From: Dendrobium chrysotoxum
Lineage: Eukaryota; Streptophyta; Magnoliopsida; Asparagales; Orchidaceae
Assembly (NCBI GenBank): GCA_019925795.1
Contig: CM034314.1
Location: 27,211,774-27,275,773, forward strand
Length of the DNA: 64,000 nucleotides
Direction: 5' to 3'
The translations under genes and the position numbers were made by a program. Below, one piece after another: positions 55,881-64,000 of the stretch. Below the pieces are notes generated by a model, which saw nothing but the letters and a program-made list of their open reading frames with translations, was not told the origin of the DNA and made no database searches. Positions within the stretch are counted from its first letter, which is position 1. Every line of letters begins with the position of its first letter.

Positions 55881-58800
55881 GGATGCTCTCACAAAAGACC
55901 TAGTGAGAGCATGTGGTACCTCGATAGTGGCTGCTCGAGACACATGACTAGAGACATGAAGCAGTTCGTGACACTGGAGGCCAGGTCAGGAGGCAAGGTA
56001 ACTTTAGGAGACAACACCACCCGGAAAGTGGTGGGCTCATGTATCATTGGAAACACTAAAAATTTAATTATTGAGAATGTACTTTTAGTTGATGGTTTAA
56101 AGCATAATCTTTTAAGTATTAGTCAACTATGTGACAAGGGCTTTGACATAAAATTTCTTTCTAATAAATGCATGATTAGCTTAAATGATACACTCGTGTT
56201 AGAAGGAAAATGCATAAACAATGTTTACATGTTAGATTTAAACTGCATTGAAAACTCAAACTCTTTGTATCTGAAAATAATAGCTGATGACTCATGGCTA
56301 TGACATAGGAGACTATGCCATGCTAGTATGAAAACACTCAGGAACATCACTTAGAAAGACTTAGTTAGAGGCATACCAAAGTTAGACTTTACTAGGGATC
56401 ATCTTTGTGATGCCTGCCAATTAGAAAAATAAGTTAAATCTTCATTTCATGCAATCAATGATATCAACACCACTAGGCCACTAGAAACTCTCCACATGGA
56501 CCTGTTCGGACCTGTTAGTACAGCCAGCCTAGGAGCGAAGTTGTATGGATTTGTAATAGTGGATGACTACTCTAGGTTTACTTGGGTGAAATTCCTAGCT
56601 CATAAGAGTGAGTCATTTGAAGAATTTAGAATTTTCTCCACTTGGATTCAAAGGAAATTAGGATGTGTAATTTCAACAATTCATAGTGATCACGGTGGAG
56701 AATTTAAGAATGATAAATTTGAATTATTTTGTAAAGATGTTGGAATAAAACATAATTTTTCTGTCCCTAGAACTCCTCAGTAAAATGGAATAGCAGAAAG
56801 AAAGAATAGAACTTTAGTTGAAGCTGCTAGGGCTATGTTAGCTGAATACACTCTTCCTAGATATTTTTGGGCAGAAGCAGTGAATACCGTGCTATGTGTT
56901 AAATAGGGTAAATGTTAGATCCAAACTTAATAAGACACCCTATGAGTTTCTTAAGGGTAGGACACCCAATCTTTCTCACTTACACGTTTTTGGTTGCAAA
57001 TGCTTTATCTTAATCAATGGCAAGTCACCCTTAGGAAAGTTCAATCCTAAATCTGATGAAGGGGTTTTCCTAGGCTACTCATCTGTAGGTAAAGCCTATA
57101 GAATCTTTAATAAGAGAACCCTAGTAGTAGAAGAGTCTACCCATGTGGTATTTGATGAATCTAATAAGACCTCTGAATCTAATCATGAAGAAGAAGAAGT
57201 TGAGATTATACAGGGAGTAGAAACCATTACCATAGAGACTAGAGTGGAACCTCAAGAACATCTGCCTAGAGATTAGAAATTTTCCTCTAATCATCCTAGA
57301 GAACTGATCTTAGGAGACCCATCAGAAGGGGTAAAAACTAGGCATGGACTTAGGAAATAAGTTAGTCATTCTGTATTTATATCTATGATTGAACCCACAA
57401 ATATAGATCAAGCCTTAGGAAATGAATTCTGGATCCTAGCAATGCAAGAAGAGTTGAACCAATTCGTTAGGAATGATGTATGGGAATTAGTCAAAAGACC
57501 TAAAGAATAAAGTGTGGTTGGAACTAAATGGGTCTTTAAAAATAAGATGAATGACTATCGAATAGTAGTGAGAAACAAGGCTAGGTTAGGAGCAAAGAGG
57601 TATAACCAAATTGAAGGAATAGATTTCGAAGAAACCTTTGCTCCGGTAGCTAGACTAGAAGCCATCAAGGTACTGTTAGCCTTTGCTTGTCTTAGGGATT
57701 TTAAGCTGTATCAAATGGATGTCAAGAGTGCTTTCCTGAACGGGGTAATCAAGGAAGATGTTTATATGGAGCAACCCCCGGGGTTTGAAAACTCACAATT
57801 TCCAAACCACGTGTTCAAACTGAAAAAGGCACTATACGGGTTAAAACAAGCACCTAGAGCCTGGTATGAAAGACTTAGTACGTTCCTACTAGATAAAGGC
57901 TTTGTTAAGGGTAGTGTGGACACCAACTTATTATTGAAGAAGGTAGGAGTTGAGATACTCATCGTTCAGATTTATGTAGATGACATCTTGTTCGGATCGA
58001 TGAAGAAAAACTTATGTAATGAATTTTCAAAAATAATGAGTGATGAGTTTGAAATGAGTATGATGGGAGAACTTAGTTACTTCCTTGGGTTTAGTGTAAA
58101 ACAGATGGAAGGTGGAACATTCCTTAGCCAATCTAAGTACATAAATGATATTTTAAAAAAATATGAAATGGATAATGCTAAGGCTATGAATACACCCATA
58201 AGCTCTAACATTCAATTGGATAAAGATCCCAGTGGGAAGTCTGTAGATCAAAAGAGGTATAGGGGAATAATTGGATCACTTCTCTACTTGACTTCCAGTA
58301 GACCAGACATAATATTTAGTGTGTGTCTTTGTGCCCGCTTTCAAGCTGACCCGAAAGAATCTCACATGACTGCTGTCAAAAGAATTCTTAGATATCTACT
58401 AGGCACCCCGAACTTAGAAATTTGGTATCCTAGACACAGCACTACTTTTGAAATCTTAGGGTACTCAGATTCAGACTTTGCAGGATGTAGGGTAGATAGA
58501 AAAAATACTTCTGGTACTTGTCAATTCATTGGACAATCGTTAGTTTCATGGTCCAGTAGAAAACAAAATTCTGTAGCCCTATCAACAGCCGAAGCAGAAT
58601 ATATAGCAGTAGGTAGCTGTGTTGCACAAGTTTTGTGGTTAAAATAATAACTTTTAGATCTAGGACTACCTATAGGAACCATTTCAATCATGTGTGACAA
58701 TACTAGTGCTATTTGCATATCCAAAAATCCAATTCAATATTCACGAACAAAACATATAGACATTAGACATCATTTCATAAGAGATCACGTAGCCAAAGGA

Positions 58801-58917
58801 GATATTGAATTGCACCACGTTACAACTGAAGATCAATTGGCTGACATTTTCACAAAACGATTAGATTATGACACCTTTAGCACCTTAAGAACAAAATTAT
58901 GTGTCATAGACATTTAA
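55881..58917 (+). pseudogene. Element C pol: protease, integrase, RT, RNase H
   Basis: Protease WYLDSGCSRHMTRD (55,911) with catalytic DSG; GAG-preintegrase with Trp replaced by TGA near 56,301; CDAC (56,413); integrase HMDLFGP (56,493), HSDHGGEF (56,681), then TAA for CAG near 56,780 just before the catalytic Glu segment (AERKN). A 1-base deletion lies near 56,885. RT and most of RNase H form one open stretch (57,514-58,647): FEETFAPVARLEAIK, FKLYQMDVKSAFLNG, QAPRAWYERL, catalytic YVDD at 57,973-57,984, YSDSDFAGC, TAEAEYIAV. After TAA at 58,645 the end LADIFTKRL is open to 58,917. Other stops near 56,352, 56,430, 57,274, 57,358 and 57,508. Confidence 0.95.
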
Positions 58918-59050
58918 GCCTAAAACAAAAAAAAATGTGTGTGTTTGTTATGAGTGTTTTGTTTTAAAAAAAAAAACAAAAAAAGAACAAAAAAAAATGG
59001 TTTCCTGATCCTCTTACCTTGCTAATGACAAACCTTGAATTTCTCTGCAC
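58918..59050 (+). other. Element C spacer after pol
   Basis: Very short compared with the 1.3-kb spacers in B and D, with A-runs. The GGCACAAAATG units of the other family are absent. Confidence 0.7.
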
Positions 59051-59486
59051 ATCGTACTGTACGATTATCCCAAAATCACTCAAATCTCAGCCGTCCACTC
59101 CCATTCACGGTCCAGATCTCTCCTGGCTTACACATATCGTACTGTACGACTCACCACTCGTACCGTACGATACACATTATTGGCCATCGTACTGTATGAA
59201 CAGTACATCATACTGTACGATCCATGTGTCAAATAGATTGGGACGAATTTAAACTCGGCCTGTACTAACATTATTGCCCTTCGTACTGTATGAACACCAG
59301 TTCATACGGTATGATTCTTTTTGTCAAACATCGTTCAGACGACTTCTCGGGATGAATGCCTCTCACTCACGTTCGTACAGTACGATTCTTATCGTACTGT
59401 ACGATTTGACTCCCTTTTTTGAACGATCATCCATACAACATTATTGCACCTATCGTACTGTATGATACTCAATCGTACTGTACGAT
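59051..59486. promoter_or_regulatory. Internal palindrome array of element C
   Basis: Nearly all sites are ATCGTACTGTACGAT variants, the C LTR type and not the CCTGG type of B and D. Pairs: ATCGTACTGTACGAC-TCACCA-CTCGTACCGTACGAT (21 bp), ATCGTACTGTATGAA-CAGTAC-ATCATACTGTACGAT (21), TTCGTACTGTATGAA-CACCAG-TTCATACGGTATGAT (21), then two pairs spaced 19 and 20. The TATA box follows 14 bases after. Confidence 0.82.
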
Positions 59487-59499
59487 ATATCCAAAATTC

Positions 59500-59507
59500 T
59501 ATAAAAT
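59500..59507 (+). promoter_or_regulatory. TATA box before C post-pol ORF
   Basis: TATAAAAT in TTCTATAAAATGG, 75 bases before the ATG at 59,575 and directly after the palindrome array. Confidence 0.7.
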
Positions 59508-59574
59508 GGAGGGCTTCTTTGGCTTAACTCACTCACTCCAAATTTCCTCCCTCTCTCAAATCACTTCTTCCACA

Positions 59575-60692
59575 ATGTCTGGTGCAAGTAAGCGCGGCCG
59601 AATGATTGTCGGGAGCTCTTCCTCCTCTCGGTGATTCGACGATCGCTTTCTCTCCGCTGCAGATGAGAAAGCATACAATAAACTCAAAGAAGCCAAAATC
59701 ACTCCATCTCAAATGCTGAATCAAGCCGCTCTTAATTTCGAGGTGATGAACCTTTTCGCCTCCACCACTCTTCAATTCCTATTGACTCTAGCATTTTCTT
59801 TCCACTCAGAACTACTTTTTGAGTTTCTTGCCAATGTTAAAATCGACCTAGAGAACACCACTTTCACTTCATATGTCTGCAAACAGCATGTCGTTATCAC
59901 CGTCAACGACATAGCTGCACACATTGGGCTGTCCACTGACGGTCCTCGTCCCCAATCTATGATCTCACATAATTATGATTGGACCTCAGTTAATATGGCC
60001 CTTAGAGGTGTCCCATCCAATCAACACCTACCCCTTGTCCAAACCCTGAATCAGAATGCATGCGTTATCCAGCATGTCCTTCGCACGTCCATCATACCCA
60101 AAGCTGGAGACCGCATTCATATTACTCCACTACTGTCTGTGGTCACGTATCTAATAATGTCTGGAACTAAATTCAATAAAGCCCAAATGGTTTTTGATTA
60201 TATTTATACCCTATCTGCATACCGATATCCCAGTGCCCGTCGAAAACTGAACCTTGCTTTAGGACATGTCATAGGATACATCTTAGATGCTAAGTATCAA
60301 CTTCATTATCCACTACCTCCAGATCATCTTCCTATCTTCTACTCCGATGCCTCTTTTCGTATCTTATTCCATCGGGGGCCGCTCACGCCGATCTCGAGTT
60401 TGATGACGAAGAGGCTGCTGCTCCTGCTGACACACCTCCACCACCACCAATCCACCCACCTGGTCTTACTCATCGTGATTACCCTCACGATGACATCATT
60501 CAACACCATGATCGATTAGAGACTAGGCCGGATTCCCACATTGCTCAACAACATCAGGAACATGAAAGTGATATGAAATGGTTTAGGGAGCGCTTCACCT
60601 CCATCGATCACCAGTTTGCGTCCCTCCATCAGTACTACCAACTATTTCCATGACCTCCACCACCACCTCCGGATCAGGATCCAGAATTTTGA
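59575..60692 (+). pseudogene. Element C post-pol ORF (unknown function)
   Basis: ATG 59,575 (MSGASKRGR) with TGA at 59,632, then open in the same frame from 59,635 to about 60,370. The globular part matches B and D at low identity: FEVMNLFASTTLQFLLTLAFSFHSELLFEFLANV, VNDIAAHIGL, HDW-like YDWTSVNMAL, CVIQHVLRTSIIPKAGDRIHITPLLSV, NLALGHVIGYILDAKYQL. A frameshift near 60,375 moves the C-terminus to another frame: acidic FDDEEAAAPAD, PPPPPIHPPG, a His/Gln-rich helix (IAQQHQEHESDMKWFRERF) and tail PPPPPPDQDPEF with TGA at 60,690. Conserved order and tail across two diverged families argue for a selected gene. No signal peptide or transmembrane helix. Confidence 0.85.
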
Positions 60693-60772
60693 GTTATTGT
60701 AGTGTTTATGTTATTTTTTTTAGTTTCTTGTCATTGTAGTTGTTTGTTTGTTCTTTCCTTTTTGGTGCTGTC

Positions 60773-60782
60773 AAAAGGGGAA
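60773..60782 (+). other. Upstream polypurine tract, element C
   Basis: AAAAGGGGAA after GCTGTC, about 80 bases after the post-pol ORF; a further GAGGGGGAG is at 60,972-60,980. Confidence 0.65.
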
Positions 60783-61033
60783 GACGTTTCTGTGTTCTGT
60801 GTTGTTCTGTTTTGTTGTTACTATTAATAATATCAGTTGTTTATGTTTACTCTTCTATTCTCACTATATGTTATTCTCTTGTTATGTTTTTTCTGTATGT
60901 TATAATAAAAAGAAAATAATTTTTTTTCTCTCCTCCTATTTAAAAAATATATATATAATAAGTTATTCTTCTGAGGGGGAGCTAAGGAAGTCAGAACAAC
61001 GGTGGCCATCAGAAAATATTATTTGACACCATC

Positions 61034-61046
61034 AAAAAGGGGGAGA
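61034..61046 (+). other. Polypurine tract, element C
   Basis: AAAAAGGGGGAGA, one base before the 3' LTR. Confidence 0.92.
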
Positions 61047-61047
61047 T

Positions 61048-63037
61048 TGTTGAAATCCAAGATCCCGAGCACTTAATTTTGATGGTGACAACTAATACTT
61101 ACTGAATCCATATGGACTTCCTTAAGATTACAAATGCTTATCCTTGTATATGAGCACTAACATTTCAGGTTAGATGCACTCTGCTCAAGATTACTGGAGA
61201 CACAAATCGGGTAGAATAGGATGTTGAAAATTCTGTAATCTTTATTTTCTTTATTTTTTATTTTCTTGAGTCTGCCACAGAAGCATGTACGTGAAAGGAG
61301 CAACCATGCACACACACAGGGGGAGATTTGTTTTTATCTTTAAAAATTTTTAAAAAAAAATATCGTGTTGTACGATTTGCTGTATGATTTTAAATCGTAC
61401 TGTACGATTAATTAATAATACTCAGGCTAACGGCTATTTTTCAGATGATTATCTTTGTAATCTAATCATACTATATGATCATTATTGTACTGTACGATGA
61501 GATTCAATTGAAAAACCCTAACCGCCAGAATAAGTTTGGTAAGTTCATAATTTTGATTTCTTGAACTGTTCGTACTGTACGATCATGATCGTACGGTATG
61601 ATTAATTGAATACTTACCAAAATATCTCCCGTAATCAGGAAATAAATGTTGGTTTCTTATTTAAAGTCGATCGTACTGTACGATGATATATCATACCGTA
61701 CGATAGACAGAGACGATTACATTCGTCCCTTTGATCGTACCAAACAAAACCAAGGTTTTTTATTCTGTTCGTCCTGGATGATATTCTTATCGTACAGGAT
61801 GATATCCTGAAATGAACTAATCATACCGTACGACTAGTGGAGTGCTGGACGACAGACAGAGATGATTTTATTCATCCCTTCGATCGTACCAAACGAAACC
61901 AAGATTTTTTTTGTTCTATTCATCCTGGATAATATTCAAATCATACAGGACGTTATCCTGAAATAAACTAATCATACTGTACAATAAATGGAGTGCTGGA
62001 TGACTGGTAGAGACGAATTCTTTCATCCCAGGGATCATCCCACAGATCATCCTGTACGAACAGTAGAAATCAACATTATCGTCCTGTACGATATATATAT
62101 CGTACAGTACGATATGTATAAACTTTGATAAATGTTCGTCTGTGCTCGTACTGGACGAATCTGTACTTGAACTGATCGTACTGTATGATGACATATCGTA
62201 CTGTATGAACAGAAATGCAAAAGTTGAAATCTTTAGGGTTTTCTGAAGCCTGATATAAAAATAACTTAAATTTTTTTATGAGGGGTTGTTGGTCTATCCT
62301 CTTGCTGTGAGAGGCTTTGAGGAAAGAAGGGGATTCGTAAAGGAGAAGTTTTTCTTCGTAGAGATCCAGGGCTTGCGAGAAGAAGGTGAAGGTGAGCTTG
62401 AGCGTGAGGGAGAAGTAGTGTGAGGGGATCACACGGTGGCTCCAAGCTAGCTGCATGCTTTGCTCCTCTTGTGGCTTTTGGGAGTCTCGGGAAAGTTCTC
62501 GAGGGAAGAGTCACTTCAAGATCAACATCGTCAAGATACTCTGCCATCTCCAGGAGGAAGAAAAAGTAGAAGGTCCGCTGCCGTCACCAGGAGGGTGACA
62601 TAGCGTTTGGTATTCCACCGCACCGAGGGAGGTGAAAGTGAGTATTGTAAAGGCTTCTCCGCCTTGCTGTGGGAGCAAAAGGAGAGTCAACTTTTACTAG
62701 TGTAAATCCCAGAGTAGAGGACTCCGGGGAGTGGACGTAGGTCAAGTGACCGGACCACTATAAAAATCTCTGGTGTGTTTTTTCCATTTTACCGTACTTT
62801 ACTTTTCATGCTCTTAATTAGTACTTTAAATTGCTTGGTGAAAAATCATAATTTAAATCTTGTATTGTGAAAGTTACAATTGAATTGCCAATATCATCGT
62901 TGTGAACGTTTTACTTGCTTCCGCACGTTATTCGTTAAGTTATCCTTTAAAAAATACAAAAAAAGTAGAACTCTTGTTTAGGATTGATTTTTTAAAATAC
63001 CAATTCACCTCCCCTCTTGGTGCATCTCGTACTTTTA
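61048..63037 (+). repeat. Element C 3' LTR
   Basis: 1,990 bp, starting TGTTGAAATCCAAG and ending CGTACTTTTA. Palindrome array about 61,362-62,215, including ATCGTCCTGTACGAT-ATATAT-ATCGTACAGTACGAT at 62,078 (21 bp). TATAAAAA at 62,254-62,261. AATAC duplication follows. Confidence 0.93.
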
Positions 63038-63042
63038 AATAC

Positions 63043-64000
63043 CCAACATCCAAAAACTTAAAATAAGCCTATTAAGAGAGCTTAAATACAAGGCCTCATA
63101 AAAAGCCCTAATAATTCAATTCTGTCAAAACTAATCGTACAATAAAATCTCATATCATACAGTACAATTAGTTCAGATAGCCTTGTTAGTGCTATATAAA
63201 AAATAAGGTGTTATACGGTTAGTCCAAGTATTTAAGTTGACCGTTCAGTATGATATCAAGCATCATCAAGTACGATTAATTCAATAGACTTGGATTTTCA
63301 TCCTGAATAATTGGTGACGAATAAATATCGCCCCATATAAAGATCAGGTCATACGGTATGGTTAGTCTAATTATCCAGTACGATTTGACTAGAATAATAA
63401 ATCTAAATTTAATCCCCTAATTATTGGATTAATTTAGACAATATTTGATTATATCGTAGAGAATGATGCCTATTATATAATATGATGCATATCGTATAGT
63501 GCAATGCCTATCGTACAGTATGATTAGTATAAATTTTTAATTTTAAAATATTACCTAAATTATAATTGGCAGCTGAGATCTTGACTTCAGCTGATTGGCC
63601 TATACGATTCTTAATCGTATAGTACGATGAGTTTAAATAGCTTTAATTTTGCTAATCAGGTGTTATAATGATTTTTTGAACAGCTGATCATATAGTGCGG
63701 TATATATAGTACAGTATGATTAGTTAAAAAAAATTACACTTTTAATTTTCTCACTATCACACTCTTCTGAGCATGTGTGTGCAAAGTCACCAAGTTTAGC
63801 ATCCACCAAATACATAAATTTGACTCAAGAAATATAGAAATAAATAAAAATAGAAATACGGACTCTAAAGACACTTAACCCTATTCTACCCAATCTTGAG
63901 TTAATCACTTTGCATAGTATATGGTGCTCCTAAAATATTAATGCACAAGAACAAATATGCAATAATAATAATAACATGTGATAACATAGTAGAGATTCCA
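63043..64000 (-). repeat. LTR E2, part 2, running off the window
   Basis: Continues the E-family LTR after element C: palindromes of the ATCGTATAGTACGAT type (63,130-63,720), AGTGTGATAGTG-like and GAGTCAAATTTATG blocks as in E1, up to GTAGAGATTCCA at the window end. By comparison with E1 the LTR should end about 30 bases further on. Confidence 0.8.

Larger units (their letters stand above)
52059..63037 (+). mobile_element. Element C: full-length Sirevirus-type Ty1/copia
   Basis: LTRs 52,059-53,995 and 61,048-63,037 with exact duplication AATAC (52,054-52,058 and 63,038-63,042). About 10.98 kb with gag, pol, internal palindrome array, post-pol ORF and two polypurine tracts. LTRs differ at about 8 of 210 sampled positions, fewer than in the other pairs, so it is the youngest copy, though still with nonsense codons. 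It is inserted in LTR E2. Confidence 0.95.

Noticed and set aside
59713..60519. Envelope protein in the post-pol ORF
   Set aside because: The only hydrophobic stretch (LQFLLTLAF) is too short and central for a membrane anchor; there is no signal peptide or cleavage motif.

Overview
The window looks like gene-poor, repeat-saturated nuclear DNA of a flowering plant. It is AT-rich and I found no intact host gene, no RNA gene and no CRISPR. The plant assignment rests on Ty1/copia elements of the Sirevirus (SIRE/Maximus) type: a TGGTATCAGAGC-like primer site, an AAAAAGGGGGAGA polypurine tract, LTRs of 1.7-2.0 kb, a long Gag with a coiled coil and an extra ORF after pol. It also rests on a plant L1-type LINE with a DUF4283-like ORF1, Tourist-like MITEs and a CACTA-type terminus. 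The species cannot be read from the sequence.

Layout. 1-14,561 is old background: a dispersed repeat, a 24-bp minisatellite, a CACTA-like end, long AT-rich stretches, a decayed LINE on the minus strand (about 8.93-12.66 kb), three MITEs in a row, and a remnant of a different copia lineage that ends in a ~110-bp tandem array. Element A (14,562-35,689, plus, target duplication AGAAT) sits inside that array and carries element B (LTRs 17,803-19,465 and 27,753-29,417) in its interior. A solo LTR, E1 (37,054-38,879, duplication CCACT), follows. Element D (39,329-51,066, minus, duplication TTAAG) is complete but mutated. Element C (52,059-63,037, plus, duplication AATAC) is complete and interrupts a further LTR, E2 (from about 51,310, resuming at 63,043 and running off the window).

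How the parts work together. Each Sirevirus copy has LTR promoter, primer site, gag, pol (protease, integrase, reverse transcriptase, RNase H), a post-pol ORF (B, C and D only), two polypurine tracts and a 3' LTR. All copies carry nonsense or frameshift mutations, so none looks autonomous. LTR pairs compared by eye give an age order of A (about 15% different in a 150-base sample), B (about 6%) and C (about 4%), which fits the nesting.

Four structures stand out. (1) The LTR promoters carry arrays of paired 15-bp near-palindromes, consensus ATCGTMCWGKACGAT, whose centres are almost always 21 bp apart. (2) The same kind of array, followed by a TATA-like box, recurs inside B, C and D just before the post-pol ORF, which implies a second promoter; the palindrome sequence in C has changed together in the LTR and the internal array. 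(3) At the gag-pol boundary of B, C and D an intron-like GT...AG segment of 721-722 bases would join gag to pol in frame, although the two are in different frames with stops between. (4) An inverted repeat with compensating changes brackets the polypurine tract and LTR start.
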